A model generated the notes under the pieces. That model did no database searches and was not told the origin of the DNA. It was given only the letters and a program-made list of their open reading frames with translations. A stretch of 58,578 nt of DNA from CAWCPR01 sp963797475 (GTDB lineage: Bacteria; Chloroflexota; Anaerolineae; Anaerolineales; UBA4823). A program made the translations under genes and the position numbers. Every line of letters starts with the position of its first letter. The first letter of the stretch is position 1. Location: assembly GCA_963797475.1 (NCBI GenBank), contig CAWCPR010000002.1, forward strand, positions 1 to 58,578, given 5' to 3'. Below, one piece after another: positions 26,782 to 36,944 of this stretch.

Positions 26782-29700
26782 AAACAATCAGAACGCTCTT
26801 CTCGGAAGGACGGAAGATCGACCGCCGCATCGAGAAGGTGATCGACTACGCCGCCCAGACTGAAGACCGCCTGGAAGCTGAAATCAGCGAATATGAAGCC
26901 ACCTCGAATGTGGAGAGCTGTTTCCGCAAGTTCCTGGAGACCTACCAGGCCGGCGTTTTGGCTGGAGATGTGACCGAAGTGGGCATCTGGGTGTCCGGCT
27001 TCTACGGTTCGGGCAAGTCGTCGTTCACCAAATATCTGGGTTTCGCTCTCGACCCTGCACGGAGCGTGGGCGGCCGCCCATTTCTCGAACTCCTCAAGGA
27101 CCGGCTGCGCTCCTCCGACGTGCGCGCCCTTCTGACTACTGTGGCAATGCGCATTCCCACCGCGGTGGTCATGCTTGATTTGGGCACAGACCAGCTCGCC
27201 AGCAGCCCTAACGCCACCGTCACGAATGTGCTTTACTGGAAAGTGCTGCAACTGGCCGGGTTTTCCAAAGAACAAAAATTGGCGGAACTGGAGTTCAGCC
27301 TCTCTCAGCGCGGCCTGTACGAGAAATTCAAGTCGGATTATTCGACCCGCTTTGGGGAAACCTGGGAAGAAATCCATAACGACCCCTCGATCAGCGTCGC
27401 CCGGGCTTCCCAAATCCTGCCGTCCATCCTGCCTGAGACCTTCCCCAACGAGTTGATGTTCCTTAAATTGAAATACGAGACCACCGACAGCGTGCGCGAC
27501 CTGGCCCAGCGGATGATCGATCTGGTTCGCAGAACGACCGGTGTGCAGAACATCCTGTTCCTGATCGACGAGGCTGGACAGTACGTCGCGCCCAAAGGCC
27601 AGCTCATCCTCAACCTGGACGGCCTGGCGCGAGCCTTTAAAGAGTTGGGACAGGGGAAGGTGTGGGTCGTGGCCACCGGCCAGCAAACCCTGAGCGAGAT
27701 TGTCGAGAGCGCCGCCTATAACTCGGCCGAGCTGAACAAGCTGCGCGACCGGTTCCCCATTTCCGTCGAATTGGACGCCCGCGATATTCGCGAGATCACT
27801 TACCTGCGGCTGCTCACCAAATCGCCGCAGGGCGAGGCAGATTTGCGAAAGTTGTTCCAGGATAAGGGCCAATCGATGATCCAGCACACCCGCCTGACCG
27901 GGACCTCGCTGTACAAAGACGATCCCAGCGCGGAGGATTTCGTCCGCTTTTACCCGTTCCTGCCGCAGCATTTCGACGTTTTGATGCAGTTGATCCGCGT
28001 CCTGGCCCGTCGCACCGGCGGCGTCGGCCTGCGTTCCGCCATCCGCGTCATCCAGGATGTCCTGGTCGACACGAACCGCATCCTCCCGGCCGGCGACGTG
28101 AAACTGGCGGACCGCCCGGTGGGATCGCTGGCGACGGTTTCGGATTTCTACAAAACGCTGCGCTTCGATATCCTGAAAACCCTGCCGCATGTCGTCGTCG
28201 CCGTCGACAAAGTTGAAGAATTGTATGCTGGCAGAGAGCTTTACATCCAGGTCGCTCAGGCTGTGGCCGCCCTGCAGTTTCTGGAGGATTTTCCGCGCAC
28301 GCCTGAGAATATCGCCGCGCTGATCTATCCACAGATCGGCGAACCGGGCCAGATTGACGATATCCGGGCGGCACTACTGGAAATAGGCAAAACGCGCGGC
28401 ATTGGCCTGATCGACGACCCCCAATCCGGCGGATACCAGTTCCTGAGCGAGTCCGTCGAGCCGCTGCGCCGCAAACGCAGCGAGCATGAGCCGACCGGTG
28501 GGGAGGTGGCGCGCTTGCGCAATGAGCTGCTGCAGGCGGCCATCGCCGCCCAGCCTTCCGCCCGTCTTGAAGGCGTGAAAGATGTGCCGGCCGGCGTCCT
28601 GATCGGGCGCAGCGTGATCCTTGGGGATAAGCTCGACATCAACTTCCAGCTCGAAATCGTCGATCCGGAAGCCTGGGAGACACGCCGCAGCGCGCTGCTG
28701 GCCGAAACCGCCCAGGCGACCGAGCATCGCGCCGCGATCCTATGGATATTCAAGCACGATGCGCTGCTTGAATCCGACCTGGTGGACATCTGCAAATCCG
28801 AGTTCATCGCCGGGGAGATCAGCGAGCACGCCGCCGACCGCGACCTGGCGCAATACGCCCGGGCGGAACTGCGCCGGGCCGGGGCCGGTCGCGAAGCCGC
28901 GTTGGCCCGGCTGAAAGAAGCCCTACTGGATGGGCTGTTCATCTTCCGGGGTAAACCCACTCCGGTGCGCCAGGCGGGCAGCGATCTGACGAACGCCGCC
29001 CAGGCCATCCTATCCGAAGCCGCCGGCAAAGTCTTCCACCAGTTCCACCTGGTGAAGATCCGGCCGCCGACCAACCTGGCGGCCCGCTTTCTGGAAGTCA
29101 CCAATTTGCGGAACATGCCGGCCGAGCTTGACCCGCTCAAATTCGTGAACCGGCAGTCGGTGCGCATCGACGTCAATCATCCGGCCCTGACGGAGACTCT
29201 GCGAGCGTTCAAAGAGAAGGCCGACGCGGCTGGCAGCGGGCGTTTGCCCGGTAAAGCCATCCAGGACACGTTTGCATCTCAGCCGTATGGCTGGTCAAAG
29301 GACGCCGTGCGCTATCTGTTCGCCGCCCTGCTGGAAGCAGGCAAAGTGGAATTCGTGGTCGATGGACAGACGCTGCGCACCGCCGTCCAATCTGCCGCGG
29401 ATGCAGTTCGCTCGACGGTGGCATTTAACGGCGTCGGCGTCGGGTTGCGCGACAGCGGCCCGTCGCCCGAGGCGCTCGACCGGGCGGCGCGGAGAATGGA
29501 AGACCTGTTCGGCGAGCAGGTGCTGCCGTTGGAAGATCATGTCGCCCAGGCGGCCCGCAAGCATTTCCCCCCGCTGATCACAGCCCTGGGCGCGCTGCCC
29601 AGCCGGCTGCGGCTGCTGGGATTGCCCGGCGAGGAACGGGCCGATGATTTGCTGGCGGCGCTGTCCAATCTGCTCAAGGGCGACGGCAGCGACGCGCCAG

Positions 29701-30425
29701 TCTACCTGGGCGCAGCGGATACCGACTTACCCCAGGAGATCGCCTGGGCGCGCCAGGCTAACCATGCGCTGGATCAGGGCGGGGAAGCAGACATCCGCCG
29801 GGCGCGGGCCGTCCTGGCCAGCCTGGATGAACTGGATAGCCTTTTCCCAGGCGAGACGCGCCGGCTGGCTCCCCACGAAGAACCCCGGCTTATCCGGGAA
29901 GCGTTGAAATCCGAAAATTTCGCCGAGAAGCTGGCCGACGTCCGCAGCCAGGTGCAGGTTATTCTGAGGACGACGATCCACGCTTACCAGGAGTGCTGGA
30001 ACGACTATAACCAGGCGTTGAGCGAGGCGGAAATCGTCCTGCAGAACCAGCCGGATTGGTTGAAGCTGGAGGACGCCGATCGCGCTGAACTGGCTTCCCG
30101 TCTGCAAAACGACCTGCCCGGCCAGCCCGCCGCGGATCGGGAGCTGCCGGGCTATCGCACTCTGCTCGTGCGCCTGCGCAGCCTGCCGGCCCTGCTGCAA
30201 GAGCTTCAGGCTGAAGCGGAAAGCCGCGTCCCGCAAACGACGGTTACGCCTCCCCCGGGCAATGGAAATGGGCCGCCCCAGGAAGTTGAGACCCTATCCA
30301 TCGAGGATTTGCTGCCCAGCCAGCCCCTCGCCAGCCGCGGCGAACTGGACGCCTGGCTGGCGACCCTGCGCGCCGTGGTGGAAGAATATCTAAAAAAGGG
30401 GCGAAGCGTGATATTCCGTGATTAA
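26778..30425 (+). CDS. brxC: BREX ATPase BrxC (PglY-like)
   Basis: 1215 aa, the usual size. The Walker A motif GFYGSGKSS lies at residues 74-82 with Lys80; a Walker-B-like segment NILFLIDEAGQYV follows near 255-268, then VWVVATGQQTL. BrxC is the large AAA+ ATPase scaffold of BREX, needed for methylation and defence. The N-terminal part (FSEGRKIDRRIEKVIDYA) is typical. The gene starts in an ATGA overlap with brxB and is intact. A palindromic repeat separates it from pglX. Confidence 0.9.
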   Translation: MKTIRTLFSEGRKIDRRIEKVIDYAAQTEDRLEAEISEYEATSNVESCFRKFLETYQAGVLAGDVTEVGIWVSGFYGSGKSSFTKYLGFALDPARSVGGRPFLELLKDRLRSSDVRALLTTVAMRIPTAVVMLDLGTDQLASSPNATVTNVLYWKVLQLAGFSKEQKLAELEFSLSQRGLYEKFKSDYSTRFGETWEEIHNDPSISVARASQILPSILPETFPNELMFLKLKYETTDSVRDLAQRMIDLVRRTTGVQNILFLIDEAGQYVAPKGQLILNLDGLARAFKELGQGKVWVVATGQQTLSEIVESAAYNSAELNKLRDRFPISVELDARDIREITYLRLLTKSPQGEADLRKLFQDKGQSMIQHTRLTGTSLYKDDPSAEDFVRFYPFLPQHFDVLMQLIRVLARRTGGVGLRSAIRVIQDVLVDTNRILPAGDVKLADRPVGSLATVSDFYKTLRFDILKTLPHVVVAVDKVEELYAGRELYIQVAQAVAALQFLEDFPRTPENIAALIYPQIGEPGQIDDIRAALLEIGKTRGIGLIDDPQSGGYQFLSESVEPLRRKRSEHEPTGGEVARLRNELLQAAIAAQPSARLEGVKDVPAGVLIGRSVILGDKLDINFQLEIVDPEAWETRRSALLAETAQATEHRAAILWIFKHDALLESDLVDICKSEFIAGEISEHAADRDLAQYARAELRRAGAGREAALARLKEALLDGLFIFRGKPTPVRQAGSDLTNAAQAILSEAAGKVFHQFHLVKIRPPTNLAARFLEVTNLRNMPAELDPLKFVNRQSVRIDVNHPALTETLRAFKEKADAAGSGRLPGKAIQDTFASQPYGWSKDAVRYLFAALLEAGKVEFVVDGQTLRTAVQSAADAVRSTVAFNGVGVGLRDSGPSPEALDRAARRMEDLFGEQVLPLEDHVAQAARKHFPPLITALGALPSRLRLLGLPGEERADDLLAALSNLLKGDGSDAPVYLGAADTDLPQEIAWARQANHALDQGGEADIRRARAVLASLDELDSLFPGETRRLAPHEEPRLIREALKSENFAEKLADVRSQVQVILRTTIHAYQECWNDYNQALSEAEIVLQNQPDWLKLEDADRAELASRLQNDLPGQPAADRELPGYRTLLVRLRSLPALLQELQAEAESRVPQTTVTPPPGNGNGPPQEVETLSIEDLLPSQPLASRGELDAWLATLRAVVEEYLKKGRSVIFRD

Positions 30426-30433
30426 AGAGGTCA

Positions 30434-30499
30434 CGCTAAGACGCAAAGAACGCCAAGAAGAAAAAAATTAAAAACCTTTGCGAACTTTGCGCCTTTGCG
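30434..30499. repeat. Palindromic CGCAAAG repeat between brxC and pglX
   Basis: Arms 30434-30457 and 30476-30499 (24 bp each, five mismatches) are built from CGCAAAG-like words and face each other around an AT-rich loop of 18 bases. Similar CGCAAAG/CTTTGCG palindromic elements are scattered between genes in many bacteria and behave like REP/MITE sequences. Here it lies inside the BREX operon, where the hairpin could tune the brxC:pglX ratio. Confidence 0.6.
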
Positions 30500-30517
30500 A
30501 GAAAAAAGTGACTGATT

Positions 30518-33500
30518 ATGTCCTTCGATAAATCCACCCGAAACTTGCTTGCCAAAACCGTCGCGGCCTGCCACGACCTGCTGGCCGCCGACATTTCCGA
30601 CCAGCTTCAATCCCGCTACGGTCTGTACCCGGACGGCTCGACCCTGGACGTGGCGCGCACCGAAGCGGCTCGCCGCGCCGCCGCCGAGCTGGGAGCCTTG
30701 TGGGAGCACTATGCAAGCTCCGAACCTGGGGAGCAGAGGAAAAGAGATAAGGCACAGGCGCGCCTGAAGGCCGCTTATCCGCGGCTGGTGCGCGAGATCG
30801 GGTTCACCCTGCTCAACCGCCTGGCGGCCCTGCGCCTGTGCGAGGAGCGCGGCCTGCTGGTCGAGTGCGTGCGGAAGGGCATGGAATCGGACGGTTTCCG
30901 CCTGTATGACCGCCTGGCGGGCGGCGCGTTGGGCAACCGCTACGAAACCTACCGGGCCTTCACCGAAAGCCTGTTTGACGAGCTGGCCCTGGACCTGGGC
31001 GTGTTGTTCGACCGGCGCACGCCCCATTCGCACGTCTTCCCCAGCGAGGCCGCCCTGGTTGGCGTTCTGGCTGAGTTAAACAAATCCGAGCTGGCCGCCC
31101 TGGAAATCTGGCAGCAGGACGAGACCATCGGCTGGATTTACCAGTATTACAACGATCCGGCCGAACGCAAGAAGATGCGCGATGAATCGCAAGCGCCGCG
31201 CAACAGCCGCGAGCTGGCCGTGCGCAACCAGTTTTTCACCCCGCGCTACGTGGTCGAGTTCCTGACGGATAACACCTTGGGACGCACCTGGTACGAGATG
31301 CGCCAGGGCGAGACGCGCCTCATTGATGAGTGCCGCTACCTTGTGCGACGAAAACACCCGGTTTTCCTGCGGACAGGTGGGCAGCCACCCGAGCCGTACG
31401 ACCCGGTCCGGGATGGCTTCAGCGACCCTGACCTGCCGGGTGAGATGTGGGTGCGGCCAAACCCTGAGATCGATGACACCGGCGGAATCTTCTATTACGC
31501 TTTGACCGTCGGCGGTTACGATTACGCCCGGGAGCGCCTGGGCCGGGAATGCGGCGAACTGGCCAACGAGCGGTTGAAAAAGTTTCACGAGACCGGCAAG
31601 TGGGAGGGCGGCTTCGAGGAGCTGCGCTGCTGTTTATTTTTCGAGCAGCGGCGCTACCACCATTTCGGGCGCGGACCGGAGGGCGATGAGCGCGAAACGA
31701 TCGAAGCCCTCTACCAGGCGATCTGCGAGCGTTGGGACTGGGAAGTGGAGTTCATCACCTTTCGAGAGAAGAAAGACCCACGCGATCTCAAAATCCTCGA
31801 CCCGGCCTGCGGCAGCGGCCATTTCCTGCTCTACGCCTTCGACCTGCTGCTGGCGATTTACGAAGAAGCCTGGGGCGACCCTGACCTGCCTCCCTGCGAA
31901 GCAACTCATACCTACCTGGCCCAGGATTACGCCGATCTCGACGATTTGCGCCGGGCCGCGCCGGGGCTGATCCTGAGCCATAACCTGCATGGGATCGAGA
32001 TCGACCCGCGCGCCGCCCAGATCGCCGCCTTAGCCTTGTGGCTGCGCTCCCAGCGCGCCTACCAGGAGTTGAAGCTGCGCCCGGCCGAGCGGCCGCGTAT
32101 CGAAAAGAGCAACATCGTGGTGGCCGAACCCATGCCCGGGGACCTTACGTTGCGCGAAGAATTTTTACAGACCATCCGGCAGCCTTTTATTCGCTATCTG
32201 GTGCAGACCGTGTTCGAGAAGATGGAGCTGGCTGGCGAAGCCGGCTCGCTGCTGAAGATCGATGAAGAGATCCGCGAGCCAATACGCCAGGCAAAACAAC
32301 AATGGTTGAAGAAGTCAAAGGCCGAGCAGCTCACCTTATGGCCAGAAAAAAGCCGCCCAAAAGCCGAGCAGTTGGCTCTGTTCGATATTAGCGGCATCAG
32401 TGACGAAACTTTTTGGGATCGGGCAGAGGAGATGGCTCTGGAGGCGCTACATGAGTATGCAAAGCTCGCGCAAAATGGTAACAGGGTGCGCCGACGACTG
32501 TTTGTCCAAGATGCCGAAGAAGGTTTTGGGTTTATTCATCTTATTCAGATGTTTTATGACATTGTTTTGATGAATCCCCCATTTGGCACATCAACTTCAA
32601 ACAGTGATGATTATTTTCAAGGCTACATGACTTACACAGATAACATAGCTGCTCCTTTTGCTGAAAGATATCTACAAAAATCTATCTTTCTTGGAATGGT
32701 AGTAGATCGATCCTTGTTAATTAGGAAAACTCATGAAGGTTTTCGAAATCTTTTCGTAGGCGATCCCAAATCTCATTTAATGGGATTCGCTAATTTTGGA
32801 TGGGGAACACTCGATGCATATGTTGAAGTTTCTGCAATTCTTGGAAATTCTCGCTCAGTTAGGTCTAGTTTCCTTCTAAAAGAAATTGAAATTTTTCAAC
32901 CGGAGAAGGTTGCCTGGATACCAAACTATTCATTTAGCATGCTCCCAAATCGGGTGATTTCTGGGGATATTCCCGACTTCGTTCTCAACGCTTTTGGGAA
33001 TATTCCGAAATTAGGCGAAACATCCGCAGCAGCAAGGGTTGGCCACCAATGGAAGTCCGATAGATTTCTCCGACTATGGTGGGAAGTAAAAAATGGTGGA
33101 TCTTATGTATATAATGGCGCTCCCTACTCATCCTACCAATTCATTACCCGTAACCGAATGACCAAATATCCAAACGACCTAGAAGTAGTCTCTGATGAAA
33201 CAACTTTCCTAAGAAATGAACGTTTCCACTATAAAAGCGGAGTGTGCTATGGAAAACGAGGTGTGTTTTTAGATGCCCACCCATTACCAGAAGGGCAAAC
33301 TTTTACAGTTGAAGGATTAGCTTGCTTTCCTAATTCAACAGAAAATAGATTAACATTATTAGCGTTTCTCAATTCTACCCCAGTGCAAGTTTTACTTTCG
33401 TACTATAGTGGACAGCATAAGCATGTTGGTTATGTAAATAAACTTCCATTCCGCCCTTCCTGGAGATTAAGTCTATCTCTTCTAGCCATTCTTACCGATG

Positions 33501-34948
33501 TTTTACAGCGAAAACGTAACCTATTGCAAATGGACGAAAGTTCACCATTATTTACTTCCCTTCCTCTATCACACTCTTTGAAGGAAGGGCATAGCAGTTT
33601 CGTCTCAATGATTCGAAATCTCGATATTGACCTAGATAAGGTAGATATAGCTGTTGCCGATGAAGTTGCTTCATGGTTTTACTTCCCTCCAACTTGGCAA
33701 GAGATACCAGAAGTTAAGAAATTCTTGTCTCAAAGACCAACCTCAAATGCCACATCCATTTTTGATGAAGATGGAATGGGAACAATTACTTCGTATTCTA
33801 GTTTTATCATAAATCAAGCACTCGGTTTTGTTTATGGTAATTGGGATATTCGCTTTACTATCGATAATACCCTCATTCCAGCCTTACCTGAAGACCTTTT
33901 CGTTGCCCTTCCCAAATATCCACCGGGTATGCTGATAGGGCCGGAAGGAATGCCAGGCCATCAAGGAAGGATTGTCAGCGAAGCCTGGCTGCGGGCGCGG
34001 CCGGACGCAATCACCCTTCCGACGATGGATGAGCTGGGGTCTGTCATAGGGAAAGATGGCAAGTTATACCCCGCTACTATTCCCGATGAAAAATATCCCA
34101 TTCAGATCCAGTGGGACGGAATTCTGGTGGACGATCCCGGGCTTGATGAGAAATCCCTGCACCCGGCCGACATCGTGCGGCGGGTGCGTGAAGTGCTGGC
34201 TGTCCTGTGGGCCAATAATCATGACGCAATCGAAGCCGAAGCCTGTGAAATCCTGAGCGTTAGCGAGCTGCGCGAATACTTCCGCAAGCCGTCTGGCTTC
34301 TTCGCCGATCACCTGAAACGCTATTCCAAGAGCCGCCGGCAAGCCCCGATCTATTGGCCGCTCTCCACAGAAAGTGGGCGCTACACCCTGTGGGTTTACT
34401 ACCATCGCTTGAGCGACGACATCTTGTATACCGCCGTCAACCGCTACCTCGAACCCAAGATCGGCCAGGTGGAGCGCCGGATGGCCGATCTACAAGCCAG
34501 CCTGAGCGCGCCGCTGTCTGAATCTGGCGGAGGCAGGTCTTCCACCGCTCTGCGCGACGAGCTGGATGATTTGCGCGATTTCCTGGCCGAGCTGCGCGCA
34601 TTTCGCGACGAGCTGCTGCGCATCGCCGCCCTGCCTTTCAAGCCCGACCTGAACGACGGGGTGATCCTGAACGCCGCCCCGTTCCACAAGCTGTTCCGGC
34701 TTTCCAAATGGGCGAAAGCTACAGACGACGCCTGGAAGAAACTCGAAGCGGGCAAGTATGACTGGGCGCATATCGCCTATAACATCTGGCCTGAGCGGGT
34801 GCGGGAGGCGTGCAAGCAGGATAAGTCCATCGCCATCGCCCACGGGTTGGAGGAGCTGTATGTGGAAAAGCCGGGAAAGAAAAGCAAGAAGAAATCGACC
34901 CGGGAAGATGAGGATTTCGAGCAGGATGAGATGGAACTCACTGAATAA
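30518..34948 (+). CDS. pglX: BREX adenine-specific DNA methyltransferase PglX
   Basis: 1476 aa, longer than typical (about 1100-1250). AdoMet motif LDPACGSGHFLLYAF near residue 427 and catalytic NPPF at 686-689 make it a gamma-type N6-adenine methyltransferase, the BREX enzyme that marks self DNA at one strand of a non-palindromic site. The C-terminal part with YNIWPERVREACKQ and SIAIAHG is characteristic. Between about 32520 and 33900, starting just before NPPF, the DNA becomes clearly AT-rich compared with both flanks; that segment holds the target recognition domain, so specificity has probably been swapped by recombination. No strong ribosome binding site; it lies 92 bases after brxC. Confidence 0.9.
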   Translation: MSFDKSTRNLLAKTVAACHDLLAADISDQLQSRYGLYPDGSTLDVARTEAARRAAAELGALWEHYASSEPGEQRKRDKAQARLKAAYPRLVREIGFTLLNRLAALRLCEERGLLVECVRKGMESDGFRLYDRLAGGALGNRYETYRAFTESLFDELALDLGVLFDRRTPHSHVFPSEAALVGVLAELNKSELAALEIWQQDETIGWIYQYYNDPAERKKMRDESQAPRNSRELAVRNQFFTPRYVVEFLTDNTLGRTWYEMRQGETRLIDECRYLVRRKHPVFLRTGGQPPEPYDPVRDGFSDPDLPGEMWVRPNPEIDDTGGIFYYALTVGGYDYARERLGRECGELANERLKKFHETGKWEGGFEELRCCLFFEQRRYHHFGRGPEGDERETIEALYQAICERWDWEVEFITFREKKDPRDLKILDPACGSGHFLLYAFDLLLAIYEEAWGDPDLPPCEATHTYLAQDYADLDDLRRAAPGLILSHNLHGIEIDPRAAQIAALALWLRSQRAYQELKLRPAERPRIEKSNIVVAEPMPGDLTLREEFLQTIRQPFIRYLVQTVFEKMELAGEAGSLLKIDEEIREPIRQAKQQWLKKSKAEQLTLWPEKSRPKAEQLALFDISGISDETFWDRAEEMALEALHEYAKLAQNGNRVRRRLFVQDAEEGFGFIHLIQMFYDIVLMNPPFGTSTSNSDDYFQGYMTYTDNIAAPFAERYLQKSIFLGMVVDRSLLIRKTHEGFRNLFVGDPKSHLMGFANFGWGTLDAYVEVSAILGNSRSVRSSFLLKEIEIFQPEKVAWIPNYSFSMLPNRVISGDIPDFVLNAFGNIPKLGETSAAARVGHQWKSDRFLRLWWEVKNGGSYVYNGAPYSSYQFITRNRMTKYPNDLEVVSDETTFLRNERFHYKSGVCYGKRGVFLDAHPLPEGQTFTVEGLACFPNSTENRLTLLAFLNSTPVQVLLSYYSGQHKHVGYVNKLPFRPSWRLSLSLLAILTDVLQRKRNLLQMDESSPLFTSLPLSHSLKEGHSSFVSMIRNLDIDLDKVDIAVADEVASWFYFPPTWQEIPEVKKFLSQRPTSNATSIFDEDGMGTITSYSSFIINQALGFVYGNWDIRFTIDNTLIPALPEDLFVALPKYPPGMLIGPEGMPGHQGRIVSEAWLRARPDAITLPTMDELGSVIGKDGKLYPATIPDEKYPIQIQWDGILVDDPGLDEKSLHPADIVRRVREVLAVLWANNHDAIEAEACEILSVSELREYFRKPSGFFADHLKRYSKSRRQAPIYWPLSTESGRYTLWVYYHRLSDDILYTAVNRYLEPKIGQVERRMADLQASLSAPLSESGGGRSSTALRDELDDLRDFLAELRAFRDELLRIAALPFKPDLNDGVILNAAPFHKLFRLSKWAKATDDAWKKLEAGKYDWAHIAYNIWPERVREACKQDKSIAIAHGLEELYVEKPGKKSKKKSTREDEDFEQDEMELTE

Positions 34949-35160
34949 GTATTCTACGAAAACCGTGATTTGCGAGTGAAATATGAGACTTGATGTTTTT
35001 GCTCTCTAATATCCGCCATGAATAAGACCTCTTATTACAATATTAATTTGGATCGACCCTTATGCCGATGCGAGGCGATCATAAGTATCGGACGTAATAC
35101 TATTACAGGTAGAACTTGAGATAGAGCAGTTACAGCCAGGTTTGAGAGGAGTGAATTGCT

Positions 35161-36866
35161 ATGTACGCAATCATCTTTCGAAAGATACTACTCACCGGGC
35201 TGGTATTCTTATCATTTGGGTTCATCGGATTTGCTCCTTCCAACGTTGTGGTTCAAACCGGGATCGGGATTGGTGATACAGTAGAAGTCGCCTCGGGTGG
35301 TTCGAACCTCAATTTGCGTACAGGACCTGGGCTGGATTTTGACATTGTGGGGAAACTGCTGAGTGGGACGCGCCTGATGGTGGTCGATGGGCCAAAGGAG
35401 GCGGATGGCTACCGGTGGTGGAAGATAGAGAACTCAACCGTTAAAGGTTGGGCGGCAGAGTCTTTTCTACGCAAGGTACAAGATGATGCTGGAGCTGAGC
35501 CAACTGGCAGTGTAGCCAACCTTTGCAATAAGACGGATGCGGCTTATCCAGGGATTACCTCCTGCTCGCGCGACAGCGGGCAAACCCAGGTAATTTTCAT
35601 TGACCTCAATGATCCGCATGTCCGCTTCGAGACGGTCATCGCCAATAACGCCGGGAGTGTCAACACAAGCAGTCGAGAATTCGTCCGCGATATGGCCTTT
35701 GACCATCCAGGCGCGGCAGCAGCCATCAACACAGATTATTTTGGCGCAGGTCACGGTCCGGAAGGGCTGACGATCATAAATGGAACGCGCTATTCTGGGA
35801 TTGTTCAAGGCGACAATGACAATAATGATGTTAACCGGAGCAGCCTGGCGATCAGCCAGCCGGGGTTGGATGGCGGCGCACAGCCAATTCGCGTTCAAAT
35901 CACCCGTCTGGAAGATGATAAGGAAGAGCTGGATAAGAGCCAGTTCTATCAAGCTACTGGTGGCGGTCCTCAGGTTGTTTTCGATGGAGCCTGGGAATGG
36001 ACGCGCGCGGACTGCCTCATCCGCGCAATACCGGATGCCGATCTCCTAATAATAATGACAACATCAACGGTGAATGTTTTCTCGATACAGGGGATTGGGA
36101 CGCTCCAAGTAAACGCTGGTCTGCTATTGGTCTTACCGATGACCAAGAAATGGTTTGGATGGTCACGCCTTATTCCAATGTAAAAACCACCCTTGAAGCC
36201 CTCCATGTCCGGCAGGCGATCAAAGTGGACGGGGGCGGCTCGTCCCAGCTCTGGTATGCCGGAGACGAATTGGTGAGCAGCAATGCCAACCGGCCGGTAG
36301 CCGCCGGGCTGCTCGTGTTCTATCTACAATCAGCGACGGTTGTTGAACAACCGAAATGGCCGGTGATTGTTGAAAAAGAGACGCTAAAGATTCGGATCGT
36401 GTTGAAGAACAGTGGAGCGGACACCTGGATGAAAGGAAAATATTCCCTGGTCAACGTGAGCAACCCACTGGGAGCTTCCAGCCCTCAGCCCCTGCCAAAA
36501 GATGTGAAACCGGGCGAAGAGGTTGTTTTCGAGTTTCAGACTGAGCCGATTTCCAATTGGGGTCTTCCCAAGACATCCTGGCAGATGGCCATCGACGGGA
36601 AATCATTTCCCGGCAACCCGGTTACGATTACAACAGTGGTCATTCCGGAAAAATTGGAGCAGAAGCGCCAGGAGCTAGAGAACCAAATCAAACAATGGAT
36701 CGAAGAGGGCAAAGAAGATATCCAGAAGTTGATAGAGGACTGGATCAAAAAGCAAGTCTCAACAATCTGTCCACCCATCCCCTTGTCCATGGCTGCACTC
36801 TTGGTTGCCGGCTTTCGTTTGCGAAAACAGAAGAAAACAGTTACTCATTACAAGAATGATGATTGA
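35161..36866 (+). pseudogene. Secreted SH3 / phosphodiester glycosidase (NAGPA-like) protein, frameshifted
   Basis: ATG 35161 begins a signal peptide (ILLTGLVFLSFGFIGF). An SH3b domain follows (NLNLRTGPGLDFDIVGKLL, WWKIENSTVKGWAAE), then an NAGPA-type domain with ITSCSRDSG, INTDYFGAG and, after the break, KVDGGGSSQLWYAG and RPVAAGLLVF, the conserved end of that fold. The frame changes by one base near 36040 in an AATAATAAT stretch; the second part is open to 36866 and ends in a hydrophobic segment and Lys/Arg tail. A secreted cell-envelope protein is out of place between pglX and pglZ; it may be a hitch-hiker or a surface barrier to phage. About 567 aa if repaired. Confidence 0.7.
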
Positions 36867-36944
36867 TAGTATAGTAAGCGAATAGGACTGTATAATGAAT
36901 TTGGGAACAAATGGTAAACATCCTGTTTTGTTCAGGAGGATTTG

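Noticed and set aside
26748..28190. 480-codon open frame on the minus strand across brxB/brxC
   Set aside because: Antisense shadow of brxC; composition follows the GC-rich codon positions of the plus-strand gene and no protein family is recognisable.
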